A stretch of 64,000 bases of DNA from Pseudoxanthomonas suwonensis 11-1 (GCF_000185965.1 NC_014924.1:434001-498000), one strand, 5' to 3'; counted from the stretch's first letter, positions 1-11,930 are shown. The notes: a model not told the origin generated them from the sequence alone. Numbers and translations: made by a program.

Positions 1-1059
1 CTCCAGCGCGCCGGCGTCGTACTCCGGCGCCAGCAGCACCTCGACGAACTGGCGGTCGAGGATGGTCTTGGCCGTGGCCGCGTCCAGCGGACGGTTGAAG
101 GCGAGGATGCCGCCGAAGGCGCTGGTCGGGTCGGTGGCGTAGGCCAGCTCGTAGGCCTCGCCCACGTTCGCCGCCACGGCCACGCCGCAGGGGTTGGCGT
201 GCTTGACGATCACGCAGGCCGGCGCCTCGAACTGGCGCACGCACTCCCAGGCCGCATCGGCGTCGGCGATGTTGTTGTAGCTCAGCTCCTTGCCCTGCAG
301 CTGCTCGAACGTCGCCAGCGAGCCCGGCGCCGGATGCAGGTCGCGGTAGAACGCGGCCTGCTGGTGCGGATTCTCGCCGTAGCGCAGGTCCATGACCTTG
401 ACGAAGCTGCCGTTGGCCTGGGCCGAGAAGGCGGTGCGGACCGGCACCTCGGTGCTGGTGTCGGTCACCGCGGAGAGGTAGTTGCTGATCGCCGCGTCGT
501 ACTGGGCCACGCGGTTGAACGCGGCCACCGACAGGGCGAAGCGCTTGGCCGCCGACAGCTTGCCGTCGTTGGCTTCAAGCTCGGCCAGCAGGTCGGCGTA
601 CTGGTCCGGCGAGGTCGCCACCGCGACGCGGGCGAAGTTCTTGGCGGCCGAACGCAGCATCGCCGGACCGCCGATGTCGATGTTCTCCACCGCATCGGCC
701 AGGCTGCAGTCGGCCTTCGCGGTCACCGACTCGAACGGATACAGGTTCAGCACCAGCAGGTCGATCGCGCCGATGCCGTGCTGGGCCATGACCTCGTCGT
801 CGATGCCGGCGCGGCCGAGCAGGCCGCCGTGCACCAGCGGATGCAGGGTCTTGACCCGGCCATCCATCATCTCGGGGAAGCCGGTGACCTCGGACACGTC
901 CTTGACCGGCAGGCCGGCCTCGCGGATGGCCTTGGCGGTGCCGCCGGTGGACAGCAGCTCGATGTTGCGCGCGGCCAGGGCGCGGGCCAGGTCGATCAGG
1001 CCAGTCTTGTCGGAAACGGACAGCAGTGCCCGGCGCACGGGCAGGAAGTCGGCGGTCAT
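1..1059 (-). CDS. purH: Bifunctional AICAR formyltransferase/IMP cyclohydrolase, 3' end cut by window edge
   Basis: Catalyses the last two steps of IMP synthesis: formylation of AICAR, then cyclisation. The visible 353 residues begin [20 protein letters not shown] and carry the IMP cyclohydrolase (MGS-like) domain with STGGTAKAI and [15 protein letters not shown]. The first part of the transformylase domain follows, with [11 protein letters not shown] and [11 protein letters not shown]. The rest of the protein (about 520 residues in the family) lies left of position 1. The start ATG at 1059 is the family start. It lies 71 bp downstream of fis in the same direction, so fis and purH are probably co-transcribed. 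Confidence 0.97.
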   Translation of the reverse strand, partial: MTADFLPVRRALLSVSDKTGLIDLARALAARNIELLSTGGTAKAIREAGLPVKDVSEVTGFPEMMDGRVKTLHPLVHGGLLGRAGIDDEVMAQHGIGAIDLLVLNLYPFESVTAKADCSLADAVENIDIGGPAMLRSAAKNFARVAVATSPDQYADLLAELEANDGKLSAAKRFALSVAAFNRVAQYDAAISNYLSAVTDTSTEVPVRTAFSAQANGSFVKVMDLRYGENPHQQAAFYRDLHPAPGSLATFEQLQGKELSYNNIADADAAWECVRQFEAPACVIVKHANPCGVAVAANVGEAYELAYATDPTSAFGGILAFNRPLDAATAKTILDRQFVEVLLAPEYDAGALE

Positions 1060-1130
1060 GGGTGGCGGCAGGGTGCGGGGAAAGAGGCGGAATTATAGCC
1101 GCCGGCCCCCGTCGGGCCGCCCGGGCGGAC

Positions 1131-1436
1131 TCAGACCAGCCCGTAGTCCTTGAGCTTCTTGCGCAGGGTGGCGCGGTGGATGCCCAGCAGGGCCGCGGCG
1201 CGGCTCTGGTTTCCGTCGCAATGGTTCAACACCTCGACGAACAGCGGGATCTCCATTTCGCGCAGGACGATCTCGTAGACATCGTTGGCTTCGACCCCGT
1301 CCAGGTCGCGCAGGTAGCGCCTGACCGACTGCGCCACGTGCTCGCGAAGAGGCGGGCGGGAGGCGGGGCGGCCGGCGTCGGCGCGGGAAGGGGCGTTCTG
1401 CTGCACGTGGGATTCCGTGAGGCGATGCGCGTGCAT
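1131..1436 (-). CDS. fis: Nucleoid-associated DNA-binding protein Fis
   Basis: Small dimeric DNA-bending protein that shapes the nucleoid and modulates rRNA and other growth-rate-dependent promoters. The 101 residues hold the conserved core [13 protein letters not shown] and a C-terminal helix-turn-helix from about residue 77 ([19 protein letters not shown]), which is nearly invariant in Fis. The N-terminal 25 residues are variable and the exact start is uncertain: ATG at 1436 is used here, and an in-frame ATG at 1466 would add ten residues. Neither start has a clear Shine-Dalgarno. It sits between the DUF3426 gene and purH in one minus-strand run that starts with prmA. Confidence 0.93.
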   Translation of the reverse strand: MHAHRLTESHVQQNAPSRADAGRPASRPPLREHVAQSVRRYLRDLDGVEANDVYEIVLREMEIPLFVEVLNHCDGNQSRAAALLGIHRATLRKKLKDYGLV

Positions 1437-1486
1437 CAAGCGGGTTGGGGAGTCTAGCGCGGCCATCCGGCCGCTGCCATTGGCCA

Positions 1487-2350
1487 TCAGTGGAACCTGA
1501 AGGCGAACGCCACCGTACCCGGTGCCGGTTCCTGCACCACGAAGGTGACCTGGGCGCTCTGTCCTGGTGCAAGCAGGCCTTCGGGTGGCTCGCCGAGGTA
1601 CTGCGCTGGCGTGAACACGCCGCTGCCGGTGGTGCGGCCGTCGGCATCGGACAGCGACAGCTGCAGGGTCGGCCAGGCCTGGGCCCAGCGCGCATCGTTG
1701 CGGAAGGTGGCATCGACCCGCAGGGTGCCGGCAGCCTGGCCGGGGCGCACGCTGCGCTCGACCATGGTGAATGCGGATGGCTCGTGCCAGGCAGGCAGCG
1801 AGCAGCGCAGCAGCGCGCAGGCCTGCAGCACGAGCGGACGCCATTGCGGATCGGCGGCCAGCCGCGCGCGATCTGCCAGCAGCACCTGCAGTCCCAGCAG
1901 CAGCGCCAGTGCGGCCAGCAGCGGCCATTGCCAGTGGCGGCGCAGCGCGGCGGTGGCAGCCAGCGGCGCACGTACGGTTGGGGCGGGCGCGGGGCTCGCG
2001 GGCGTGGGGACGGATGCAGCGGTGGCAGGCGCGACGGTTGATGCAGGGGCCGCGGAAGCCTCGGCTACGGATGCAGGAGCGGGCGCAGGCGCTTCGGTTG
2101 CGGCCTCACCGGACCGTGCTGCACCGGTGTCTTCGTTCCCGGGCGCATCGGCGGCCGGCGCGTCGAGCAGGGTGGCCAGCGGCGGTGCCGCGGGAGCATC
2201 TGCCTGTCCAGGCGCGGCAGCCCCGGCGGATGCCGCGGCCGCAGCGCCATCCGCATGCAGCGGCTTGCCACAGCGCGGGCAGGTTTCCGGCCGCGGTTGT
2301 GCCGGCAGGTGGGTGACCAGGAAGTCGCAGTGCGGGCAGGCGGTGAACAT
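1487..2350 (-). CDS. Zinc-ribbon, DUF3426 membrane protein
   Basis: 287-residue protein of unknown function. It opens with an MJ0042-type zinc ribbon, with Cys pairs at residues 5/8 (CPHC) and 24/27 (CPRC). A long Ala/Pro-rich linker (about 35-130) follows, then one transmembrane segment ([18 protein letters not shown], about 145-162) and a periplasmic DUF3426 domain of about 120 residues ([30 protein letters not shown]). Zinc-ribbon/DUF3426 proteins commonly sit next to prmA in betaproteobacteria and Xanthomonadaceae, as here (50 bp gap). The layout suggests a membrane-anchored protein with a cytoplasmic zinc-binding end. No ligand or partner can be read from the sequence. Confidence 0.85.
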   Translation of the reverse strand: MFTACPHCDFLVTHLPAQPRPETCPRCGKPLHADGAAAAASAGAAAPGQADAPAAPPLATLLDAPAADAPGNEDTGAARSGEAATEAPAPAPASVAEASAAPASTVAPATAASVPTPASPAPAPTVRAPLAATAALRRHWQWPLLAALALLLGLQVLLADRARLAADPQWRPLVLQACALLRCSLPAWHEPSAFTMVERSVRPGQAAGTLRVDATFRNDARWAQAWPTLQLSLSDADGRTTGSGVFTPAQYLGEPPEGLLAPGQSAQVTFVVQEPAPGTVAFAFRFH

Positions 2351-2400
2351 GCCCGCTATTCAACCATGCGTCCGGCGCCGTGCGGGCGCCGCGCGTCGCC

Positions 2401-3318
2401 TCAGCGGCGCACGCCGTCGATCCGCACCCAGTCGCCGTCGATGCTGGCCTTGAGGTCGTCGAACCAGGCCGCGTAGCGCTCCAGCAGTTCGCCTTCCTGG
2501 CCCTGGAGGATGCCGGACAGGGCGATGCGGCCGCCCTGCGCCACGCGCGCGGCCAGCACCTCGGCCAATGCGTCCAGTGCGGACGCGAGGATGTTGGCCA
2601 CCACCACCGGATAGGTCGCCTCCGGCTCGTCTTCGGGGAGGTACACGGCCAGGCGGCCGTCGACCTCGTTGCGCAGCGCGTTGTCCAGCGAGGCCTGGAC
2701 CGCCTGCGGATCGTTGTCCACGCCCACGGCCTGGTCGGCGCCCAGCTTCAGCGCGGCCAGGGCGAGGATGCCGGAGCCGCAGCCGAAGTCGAGCACGCGC
2801 GCGCCCTGCAGCATGCCGTCGCCGGCCAGCCCGTCCAGCCAGCGCAGGCACAGCGCGGTGGTCGGGTGGGTGCCGGAACCGAAGGCCAGGCCCGGGTCCA
2901 GCCGCACCACCGCCGCGTCGGGCGTGGCGGCCTCGGCCGGAAGCTCGTGGTTCCAGGGCACGATCCAGGTGCGCTCGCCGAAGCGCATCGGCTGGAACTG
3001 GTCCAGCCACACGCGTTCCCAGTCCTGGTCCTCGACCGTGCGGAACCCGGCCGTGCTCCAGTCCAGCTCCGGATCGAACGCCTCCAGCGCCGCCAGCAGG
3101 GCCAGCGCGTCGGCATCGGCGTCGAACAGCGCGGTCAGCACCAGCGACTTCCACACCGGGGTCTGGCCCACGCCCGGCTCGAGGATGGCGCGCTCGTTGG
3201 GGGTATCGGCGTCGGCGTCCAGCAGGGTCACCGACAGCGCACCCACGTCCTCCAGCGCGCGCTCGTAGCGCGGCTGCTCGGCCTCGGTGCTGCGCAGGCT
3301 CAGTTCAAGGTAGGGCAT
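2401..3318 (-). CDS. prmA: Ribosomal protein L11 methyltransferase
   Basis: Methylates ribosomal protein L11 on several amino groups using S-adenosylmethionine, in the cytoplasm. The 305-residue product starts [19 protein letters not shown], the usual N-terminal substrate-recognition domain, and has the Rossmann SAM-binding motif [20 protein letters not shown] near residues 170-189. It also has the [12 protein letters not shown] and VVVANILA signatures of PrmA. ATG at 3318 matches the family N-terminus; longer upstream readings are non-homologous. It is the first gene of a run ending in purH, and an intrinsic terminator separates it from accC upstream. Confidence 0.97.
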   Translation of the reverse strand: MPYLELSLRSTEAEQPRYERALEDVGALSVTLLDADADTPNERAILEPGVGQTPVWKSLVLTALFDADADALALLAALEAFDPELDWSTAGFRTVEDQDWERVWLDQFQPMRFGERTWIVPWNHELPAEAATPDAAVVRLDPGLAFGSGTHPTTALCLRWLDGLAGDGMLQGARVLDFGCGSGILALAALKLGADQAVGVDNDPQAVQASLDNALRNEVDGRLAVYLPEDEPEATYPVVVANILASALDALAEVLAARVAQGGRIALSGILQGQEGELLERYAAWFDDLKASIDGDWVRIDGVRR

Positions 3319-3373
3319 GTGGGTTCGGCGGGGTGCGTAAGGGGGATGCGATTGTCTCACGCCGGCGCGGCCG

Positions 3374-3402
3374 CAAAAGGAAAGGGCCGGCAATGCCGGC
3401 CC
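3374..3402 (-). terminator. Intrinsic terminator of the accBC transcript
   Basis: On the minus strand a GC-rich palindrome (gggccggca/tgccggccc at 3384-3402) is followed by a T-rich tract (TTTCCTTTT, 3383-3375). This is a typical Rho-independent terminator just after accC. Two further GC hairpins without T-tracts lie between it and accC (around 3410-3463). Confidence 0.75.
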
Positions 3403-3475
3403 CAGGTGTCCCTGCCCGGCGCAGCGCCGGGTGTCCGGACAGCCCGCGCGGCAATGCCGCGCAGGCCAGTGTTTC

Positions 3476-4835
<1,360 letters not shown>

Positions 4836-4843
<8 letters not shown>

Positions 4844-5279
4844 GGGATTGGGCCCGTGATTCGTGATTTGTCATTGGTAATTCGTAGGAGCCCGGCTCGT
4901 CGCGCACCGCTGCAGCCCCGTCGATCGACCTGATCAGCGCGTTGAGGCGCGCGAAGGTGCGGTCGAGCAGTTGCAGGAGGTCCTGGTCCGGGGCGGCGAG
5001 GCCGACCCGGGGAGCCAGCGCCAGCTGCGTATCCAGTTCGGACAGCGAGCCGCGCGCGATCAGCAGGAAACGTACGAGTTCAGGGGCATAGCGACGGGCG
5101 GCGCCTTCGGCGATGTTCGATGGCACGCTCACGGCGGCCCGGCGCATCTGCGCCGTCAGGCCGTACCGTTCCTCGGCGGGAAAGCCGGCCGAGTACGCGT
5201 ACACCAGGGCGGCAAGTTCCATCGCATCACGCCATACATCCAGGCGCTGGTGCGGCCGCTCCTTCGAATCACCAATCAC
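4836..5279 (-). CDS. Four-helix-bundle protein (23S rRNA intervening-sequence/bAvd-like family)
   Basis: 147-residue helical protein of the 23S rRNA intervening-sequence protein family (TIGR02436-like), recognised by [39 protein letters not shown] and [17 protein letters not shown]. These proteins form pentamers and resemble Avd of diversity-generating retroelements; their job is unknown. Translation most likely begins at GTG 5279, because an in-frame TGA lies at 5283-5285. That GTG is inside a 7-bp repeat array (AATCACS units, 5267-5294). The C-terminal residues ([10 protein letters not shown]) are encoded by an inverted array (4855-4882). The gene interrupts the usual accB-accC pair and ends inside the accC start. 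It is probably an inserted module rather than part of fatty-acid synthesis. Confidence 0.88.
4855..4882 (+). repeat. Left heptamer array (CGTGATT units)
   Basis: Four head-to-tail 7-bp units: cgtgatt, cgtgatt, tgtcatt, ggtaatt, the last two degenerate. It is the inverted counterpart of the array at 5267-5294 and encodes the C-terminal tail of the four-helix-bundle gene. A third, purer array is at 39980-40021. Confidence 0.8.
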
Positions 5280-5294
5280 GAATCACCAATCCCG
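5267..5294 (-). repeat. Right heptamer array (AATCACG/AATCACC units)
   Basis: Four 7-bp units read on the plus strand: aatcacc, aatcacg, aatcacc, aatcccg. It is inverted relative to the left array. It contains the GTG start of the four-helix-bundle gene and ends 1 bp before a perfect hairpin that includes the accB stop codon. Confidence 0.82.
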
Positions 5295-5295
5295 T

Positions 5296-5320
5296 CGTGA
5301 TCGGCTATCAGCCGATCACG
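5296..5320 (-). other. Perfect hairpin spanning the accB stop codon
   Basis: CGTGATCGGC (5296-5305), loop TATCA, GCCGATCACG (5311-5320): a perfect 10-bp inverted repeat whose loop holds the accB TGA. No T-tract follows, so it is not an ordinary intrinsic terminator. It could protect the accB mRNA end, tune readthrough to accC, or mark the site beside which the heptamer module inserted. Confidence 0.7.
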
Positions 5321-5793
5321 AACAACGGCTGGTCGAACTCGATCGGCTGGCCGCTCTCGCACAGGATCGCGACCACGGTGCCGGAGGTGTCGGCCTCGAT
5401 CGGGTTGAACATCTTCATCGCCTCGATGATGCCCAGGGTGTCGCCGGCCTTGACCTGCTGGCCGACGGTCACGAAGGCCGGCTTGTCCGGGCCGGGGGCG
5501 GCGTAATAGGTGCCGACCATCGGTGCGCGCACCACGTGGCCCGGGGGCAGGTCGCTGCCCGGCTTCGGCGTGCCGCCGGTGGCGGCCTCGACCGGCGAGC
5601 TCATCGGCATCGGCGCGGCGGCCGGGGCCGCGGCGGGCGAGCGCACTTCCAGCGCGGCGGCCGGGGCGGCCACGGCGACGCCCTGCGGGATGCGCGACAG
5701 GCGCACGCTTTCCTCGCCTTCCTTGATCTCGATTTCGGCGAGGTTGGATTCTTCCAGCAGGTCGATGAGCTTCTTGATCTTGCGCAGGTCCAT
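5308..5793 (-). CDS. accB: Acetyl-CoA carboxylase, biotin carboxyl carrier protein
   Basis: Carries the biotin that shuttles CO2 between biotin carboxylase (AccC) and the carboxyltransferase. The 161 residues start [20 protein letters not shown]. An Ala/Pro-rich linker (about 42-85) leads to a C-terminal lipoyl/biotinyl domain with [13 protein letters not shown], where Lys127 is the expected biotinylation site. The protein ends in the family-typical [11 protein letters not shown]. It lies 58 bp downstream of aroQ. accC follows only after an inserted four-helix-bundle gene, although the two are normally adjacent. Confidence 0.98.
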   Translation of the reverse strand: MDLRKIKKLIDLLEESNLAEIEIKEGEESVRLSRIPQGVAVAAPAAALEVRSPAAAPAAAPMPMSSPVEAATGGTPKPGSDLPPGHVVRAPMVGTYYAAPGPDKPAFVTVGQQVKAGDTLGIIEAMKMFNPIEADTSGTVVAILCESGQPIEFDQPLFVIG

Positions 5794-5851
5794 GGTGGCC
5801 TCTGTGTGGGGCGTCCGCGGCGCGGACGCGTTGCAACGGGAAACGCGGGGA

Positions 5852-6292
5852 TCAGGCCGGCAGCCGCGCCAGCGCCGCATCCAGGGCGTAGCGGTAGCTG
5901 TCGGCGCCGAACCCGCAGACCACGCCGACCGCCTTGTCGCTGAAGTAGCTGTGCTGGCGGAAAGGCTCGCGGGCGTGGGGGTTGGAGAGGTGGATCTCGA
6001 TGAACGGGATCGCCACCGCCGCCAGGGCGTCGCGCAGGGCGACCGAGGTGTGGGTGAAGGCGGCGGGGTTGACCAGGATGAAGGCCGTGCCGTCCTGGCG
6101 TGCGGCCTGGACCCGGTCCACCAGCGCATGCTCGGCATTGGACTGGAACGACTCGAGCTCATGGCCGGCCGCCGTGGCGCGCTGCGCCAGGTCGGCATCG
6201 ATGTCCGCCAGCGTGGTGCGACCGTAGACCTCCGGCTCGCGGGTTCCGAGCAGGTTGAGGTTGGGGCCGTGCAGGACCAGCAGTTTGGCCAT
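5852..6292 (-). CDS. aroQ: Type II 3-dehydroquinate dehydratase
   Basis: Third step of the shikimate pathway, 3-dehydroquinate to 3-dehydroshikimate, by a dodecameric cytosolic enzyme. The 146 residues show the type II signatures [17 protein letters not shown] (catalytic Tyr at about residue 23), [19 protein letters not shown] and [14 protein letters not shown] (catalytic His region). The ATG at 6292 gives the standard start MAKLLVLHG. Placement directly upstream of accB-accC is a common proteobacterial arrangement. Confidence 0.97.
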   Translation of the reverse strand: MAKLLVLHGPNLNLLGTREPEVYGRTTLADIDADLAQRATAAGHELESFQSNAEHALVDRVQAARQDGTAFILVNPAAFTHTSVALRDALAAVAIPFIEIHLSNPHAREPFRQHSYFSDKAVGVVCGFGADSYRYALDAALARLPA

Positions 6293-6371
6293 GGTTTCGA
6301 GCGGAACCGGGAAGGGCGGCAGTCTGGAGGATGCTGCCTTTACTGTCCAGTTCGACGAAGATGAAGGCGTT

Positions 6372-7016
6372 TCAATCGATCGTTTGAAAGTGATGCGGGT
6401 ACAGCTTCGCGCTGGTGACCCACGCATCGATGGCACCGGCCTTGAACGGGCCCAGGTGCTGGCCGGCGATCCGCCCCCGCGTATCAATCACGACGGTATA
6501 CGGAAGCAGGCCGCGGGTGTTGCCCAGGACCACGCTGGCGTCGGCGGGGCCGGGGGTGTCGAGCAGGATCGGATAGGTCACCGGGACGTGGCTGAGGAAG
6601 GCGCGTACCGAGTCGGCATCATCCAGGGCCAGGCCGACCACCTGCACGCCGTCCTCGCCCTGGCTCTGCGCGAAGCGCTGCAGCTCGGGCATCTCCTCGA
6701 TGCAGGGCTGGCACCAGCTGGCCCAGACGTTCACCAGCAGCGGGCGACCTGGCGCGATCGAGGCCAGTTCGACGATGTTGCCGTCCAGGTCGGGCAGGCG
6801 GATCGGTTCCACCTGCTTTTCCAGCAGGGCTCCGAGGGGTTGGGGGCCGGAAGAGGCCGGGGAGGCGGTCGCCGGCAGCCCGTCGACCACTTCGCCGGTT
6901 TCGTCCGCGAAACCGGCCGTGGACCCGGCGCGCCCGGCCTCGTACCAGGCACGCGCACCCAGCCCCAGCGCCGCAGCGCAGGCGGCCGCCAGCACCATGC
7001 GCAAGGTGGGACTCAT
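6372..7016 (-). CDS. Membrane-anchored TlpA-like thiol:disulfide oxidoreductase
   Basis: 214-residue thioredoxin-fold protein. An N-terminal hydrophobic segment (about 6-20) anchors or exports it. The thioredoxin/redoxin domain has [18 protein letters not shown] with redox cysteines 102 and 105, and a cis-Pro context in [14 protein letters not shown]. TlpA/ResA-type proteins reduce periplasmic disulfides, for example in cytochrome c maturation. The start ATG overlaps the dsbD stop by 4 nt (ATGA), so the two are translationally coupled. DsbD is the obvious electron donor for this protein, which is an inference from context. Confidence 0.9.
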   Translation of the reverse strand: MSPTLRMVLAAACAAALGLGARAWYEAGRAGSTAGFADETGEVVDGLPATASPASSGPQPLGALLEKQVEPIRLPDLDGNIVELASIAPGRPLLVNVWASWCQPCIEEMPELQRFAQSQGEDGVQVVGLALDDADSVRAFLSHVPVTYPILLDTPGPADASVVLGNTRGLLPYTVVIDTRGRIAGQHLGPFKAGAIDAWVTSAKLYPHHFQTID

Positions 7017-9310
7017 CGTGCCGCCGCCCGCAGCAGGGCGTCCTCGACGATGGCCGGGGTCAGTACCGGGGGCAGCACCGCCGGCGGAGCGCCCGGCCCG
7101 TAGACCACGTACAGCGGCACGCCCACGGCGTTGTGCTTCTCGAGGAAGGCGCTGATCGCCGGATCGGTATTGGTCCAGTCACCACGCATGTACACCGCGC
7201 CGGTGCGGCCCAGCAGTTCGCGGAAGTCGTCGCGGTCGAGCACGTTGCGTTCGTTGGCCTTGCAGGTGACGCACCAGTCGGCGGTCATGTTGACGAACAC
7301 GACCCGGTCCTCGGCGCGCAACCGGTCAAGCTCGGCCGCTGCGTAGGCCACGGCATCGTTGTGGGCGGCGCGCGCGCTGGCGGCCGGCAGGCGGGTCACG
7401 CCCCAGGCGGGGAGCAGGGCGACCACGGCTAGCAGCAGGGCGGCGAGCGCGGCCGGGCGACGGCCGCCCCAACGGGTTCGCTCGAACCACCACAGCGCCA
7501 ATGCCAGCACCGCGGCACCGGCCAGGACCAGGGCGACCGCATCCACGCCGCGCTGGCGGCCGAGGACCCACAGCAGCCACACCGCGGTCAGGTACATCGG
7601 ATAGGCCAGCACCTGCTTGACCGTCTCCATCCACGCCCCGGGTTTGGGCAGGCGCCGCGCCAGCCCGGGCACGAAGCCGATCAGCAGGAACGGCAGGGCC
7701 AGGCCCAGGCCGAGCACCAGGAACACCAGCATGCCGGCCGCAGCCGGGGCGGCGAAGGCATAGGCCAGCGCCGGGCCCATGAACGGCGCGATGCAGGGGC
7801 TGGCGACCACGCAGGCGAGCACGCCGGTGAGGAAGTCGCCGGCCGGGCCGGTTCGGCCGGCGGCGAGGCTGCCGCCGATGCCGGCGCCAAGCGTGTACAC
7901 GCCCGACAGGCTCAGGCCGACCGCGAACATCAGGTAGGCGAGTGCGGCGACGAACCATGGCTGCTGCAGCTGGAAACCCCAGCCGGCCGCCTGGCCGGCC
8001 GCGCGCAGGGCCACCACCAGGGCGCCAACCGCGGCGAAGGCCACCAGCACGCCGGCGGTGTACCAGAGGGCGTGGCCCCGGGCGCGCTCGCGGCTCTCGC
8101 CACTCTGGGCCAGGCCCAGGGCCTTGAGCGACAGCACCGGCAGCACGCAGGGCATCAGGTTCAGCACCAGGCCGCCAACCAAGGCCAGCAGCAGGGCGCC
8201 GACCAGGGTCTGCCTGGCCTTGCCGGCCGCGGCTGGCGGCGGGGTGCGGTCGGCGTTGCCGGCCGACGCATCCGGGGAAGGTCCGGCCGGCGCCTGGATG
8301 TCTTCCTCGGCCGGGTCGGTCGTTCCGGCCACGGTATCGTCCGCCGGCGCGGACGTCGTGGCCGGCGCGTCGGGCGCGGCCGGCAGCGCGGCCACGTCGC
8401 CGGCCGGCAGGTCGACCGGGATGCGCCGGGTCATCGGCGGGTAGCAGATGCCGCCGTCCTGGCAGCCCTGGAATGTGACCACCAGGGTCGGGCGAGCCGC
8501 CTGCGGGCGGTTGCGCAGCACCGGCACCGGCACCACCGTCGGCTCGAAATAGACCGTGACCTCGCCGAAGTGCTCGTCGCGGTGGGCGGTGCCGGCCGGC
8601 CACTGCGGGCGCCCGGTCGACAGGCCGGGTGCGTCCTCCAGCGCGAAGCGGGTCATGTCGCGGTAGATGTAGTAGCCGTCCGCCGGCTGCAGGCGCACCC
8701 GCAGGCGGTTGCCGCCGTCGGCCACCGCGTCCACCGCGAAGGCCTGGGCTTCCGGCAGCGCCACGGCATTGCCGAGCGCGGCCGCCAGCCGGTTGCCGCG
8801 GCCGCTGCTGCCCTGCAGGCCGGGCAGGCCGCTGGCCGCGCTGGCGCCGCCGGGCAGGCGTACCTGGAGCTTGCGGGTCTGCGGCGGATAGCAGATGCCG
8901 ATGTCGGCACAGCCCTGGTAGCGCACCTGGAGCTCGGCCACCTGCCCGGCACCGGTGGGCTGGCCGTCGAGGATCGCCAGCAGGGCGCCGCGATAGGTCT
9001 CGACCGGGCCGAAGAACTCGTCCACGTGGCGCTCGCCGGCCGGCAGGCGCAGGTTGCCGCCGACGAAGTCGCCGCTGGCGGCGACCGAGGTGCGGTGGCG
9101 GTACAGGTAATAGCCGTCGGCGATCTTCCAGTGCACCTCGATCCGCCCCGGCTCGGGGGCGACCGCGGTGAGCGCGAAGGCCTGGTCGACCGGCAACAGG
9201 TCCGATTCGTCCACGGCCGCCCGTGCGGCGGCGGCCGGCAGCAGCCACGCCAGCAGCATGAGGAGCAGTCCGGCCACGTGCCGGGCCGGGTTGGGGTGGT
9301 GCAGGGCCAT
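7013..9310 (-). CDS. dsbD: Thiol:disulfide interchange protein DsbD with two N-terminal domains
   Basis: Inner-membrane protein that passes electrons from cytosolic thioredoxin to periplasmic thiol proteins. The signal peptide is about residues 1-32. Two tandem nDsbD-like domains follow, each with the Cys pair of the form QGC...GICYPP (C134/C140 and C283/C289). Then come a linker, a multi-helix core with NLMPCVLPVLSLK and VASPCIAPFMGP (the two membrane cysteines), and a C-terminal thioredoxin-like domain with ADWCVTCKANE. At 765 residues it is longer than E. coli DsbD (about 565), because of the second N-terminal domain and linker. ATG 9310 places a good signal peptide at the N-terminus and avoids overlapping cutA. 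It is coupled to the TlpA-like gene downstream. Confidence 0.93.
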   Translation of the reverse strand: MALHHPNPARHVAGLLLMLLAWLLPAAAARAAVDESDLLPVDQAFALTAVAPEPGRIEVHWKIADGYYLYRHRTSVAASGDFVGGNLRLPAGERHVDEFFGPVETYRGALLAILDGQPTGAGQVAELQVRYQGCADIGICYPPQTRKLQVRLPGGASAASGLPGLQGSSGRGNRLAAALGNAVALPEAQAFAVDAVADGGNRLRVRLQPADGYYIYRDMTRFALEDAPGLSTGRPQWPAGTAHRDEHFGEVTVYFEPTVVPVPVLRNRPQAARPTLVVTFQGCQDGGICYPPMTRRIPVDLPAGDVAALPAAPDAPATTSAPADDTVAGTTDPAEEDIQAPAGPSPDASAGNADRTPPPAAAGKARQTLVGALLLALVGGLVLNLMPCVLPVLSLKALGLAQSGESRERARGHALWYTAGVLVAFAAVGALVVALRAAGQAAGWGFQLQQPWFVAALAYLMFAVGLSLSGVYTLGAGIGGSLAAGRTGPAGDFLTGVLACVVASPCIAPFMGPALAYAFAAPAAAGMLVFLVLGLGLALPFLLIGFVPGLARRLPKPGAWMETVKQVLAYPMYLTAVWLLWVLGRQRGVDAVALVLAGAAVLALALWWFERTRWGGRRPAALAALLLAVVALLPAWGVTRLPAASARAAHNDAVAYAAAELDRLRAEDRVVFVNMTADWCVTCKANERNVLDRDDFRELLGRTGAVYMRGDWTNTDPAISAFLEKHNAVGVPLYVVYGPGAPPAVLPPVLTPAIVEDALLRAAAR

Positions 9311-9329
9311 GCGTGCGTCTTCCGGGAAG

Positions 9330-9647
9330 TCAGTCACGGGTGGCTTCGACCACCCATCCGAGGTAGGCGGGCAACCCGCCAGCGGCCTTGACCGCCAGGA
9401 CCTCGGGGAGTTCATAGGGGTGCAGGGCCTGCAGCCGCTCGACCAGCCGCGGCAGGCGGTCGGCCGGGGCCTTGGCCATCAGCAGGACCTCGTCGGCCTG
9501 TTCCACCGCGCCCTGCCAGCGGTACACCGAGCGCATGCCGGGCAGGACGCTGGCGCAGGCCGCCAGCCGCTCCTCCACCACGGCGGTGGCCAGGCGGGAG
9601 GCGGTTGCCGGATCCGGGCAGCTGCAGAAGACCAGGTGGATGTCCAT
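9330..9647 (-). CDS. cutA: CutA1-family divalent cation tolerance protein
   Basis: 105-residue trimeric, PII-like fold protein linked to copper/divalent-cation tolerance; its molecular role is unsettled. Family signatures are visible: FCSCPDPATASRLATAVVEERLAACASVLPG, then YRWQGAVEQADEVLLMAK and HPYELPEVLAV. Length and start (MDIHLVFCSCPD) match the family. It lies 19 bp upstream of dsbD in the same direction, the cutA-dsbD pairing seen in many proteobacteria. It is transcribed away from groES. Confidence 0.94.
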   Translation of the reverse strand: MDIHLVFCSCPDPATASRLATAVVEERLAACASVLPGMRSVYRWQGAVEQADEVLLMAKAPADRLPRLVERLQALHPYELPEVLAVKAAGGLPAYLGWVVEATRD

Positions 9648-9722
9648 GGTCGGCAAGTGTAGCCGGGCCCCCCGCGGCGGGGCCCGGCGCCCGGCCCGGG
9701 TCGAAAAAGCCGGCCACCCCCC

Positions 9723-9751
9723 CTTGAAAGCGTCCCCGGGGTGCCCCATCT
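9723..9751 (+). promoter_or_regulatory. Sigma-32 heat-shock promoter of groESL
   Basis: -35 CTTGAAA (9723-9729), 14-nt spacer, -10 CCCCATCT (9744-9751). Both boxes match the RpoH consensus (CTTGAAA/CCCCATNT) exactly, and the spacing is in the accepted range. Transcription would start near 9758, upstream of the CIRCE operator. Confidence 0.88.
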
Positions 9752-9799
9752 GCCGTGCATGCTCCCGGCCTGCCGGGGGTTTTCCTGCCGTCGCGGGCG

Positions 9800-9826
9800 C
9801 TGGCACTCGCCAGGGTCGAGTGCTAG
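9800..9826 (+). promoter_or_regulatory. CIRCE operator for HrcA
   Basis: CTGGCACTC, 9-nt spacer, GAGTGCTAG. The CIRCE consensus is TTAGCACTC-N9-GAGTGCTAA. The left arm differs at two positions and the right arm at one, with the diagnostic 9-nt spacing. It sits about 50 nt upstream of groES in the 5' untranslated region, so HrcA repression would be layered on sigma-32 activation. Confidence 0.9.
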
Positions 9827-9874
9827 ACTCGCCGCCCTTTTTCCAACCCAGTCAATCACTTGTGAGGGATTGAA

Positions 9875-10165
9875 ATGAGCAATATCAAGCCGCTGTACGA
9901 CCGCGTCGTGATCAAGCGCACCGAAGAGGAGAAGGTTTCCGCCGGTGGCATCGTGATCCCGGATTCGGCTACCGAGAAGCCGATCAAGGGTCAGGTCATC
10001 GCCGTGGGCGAGGGCAAGGTGCTCGACAACGGCAGCGTCCGCACCCCGAAGGTGAAGGTCGGCGACCAGGTCCTGTTCGGCAAGTACGCCGGCACCGAGG
10101 TCAAGCTCGACGGCACCGAGTACCTGGTGGTGAAGGAAGACGACATCTTCGCGGTCCTGGGCTGA
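9875..10165 (+). CDS. groES: Co-chaperonin GroES
   Basis: Heptameric lid that closes the GroEL folding chamber. The 96 residues are [19 protein letters not shown]..., with the mobile loop [19 protein letters not shown] and the conserved [19 protein letters not shown] Shine-Dalgarno-like GAGGGA lies before the ATG. It is the first gene of groESL, 62 bp upstream of groEL, under sigma-32 and CIRCE control. Confidence 0.99.
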   Translation: MSNIKPLYDRVVIKRTEEEKVSAGGIVIPDSATEKPIKGQVIAVGEGKVLDNGSVRTPKVKVGDQVLFGKYAGTEVKLDGTEYLVVKEDDIFAVLG

Positions 10166-10206
10166 GCCCACCGCGCTTCCCGCGTCCAGATCCACACAAC
10201 GCATAA

Positions 10207-11868
<1,662 letters not shown>

Positions 11869-11900
11869 TCCGCCCGCACACCGCGACACCGCAGTAACGG

Positions 11901-11930
11901 AAAACCCCGCCGGAAGGCGGGGTTTTCCTT
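11901..11930 (+). terminator. Intrinsic terminator of groESL
   Basis: Perfect 11-bp stem AAAACCCCGCC (11901-11911), GGAA tetraloop, GGCGGGGTTTT (11916-11926), followed by CCTTT. Position, 33 bp after the groEL stop, and form are those of a Rho-independent terminator. Confidence 0.92.

Noticed and set aside
2360..3154. Alternative open frame overlapping prmA
   Set aside because: Arg/Gly-rich shadow; the prmA frame has the methyltransferase motifs.
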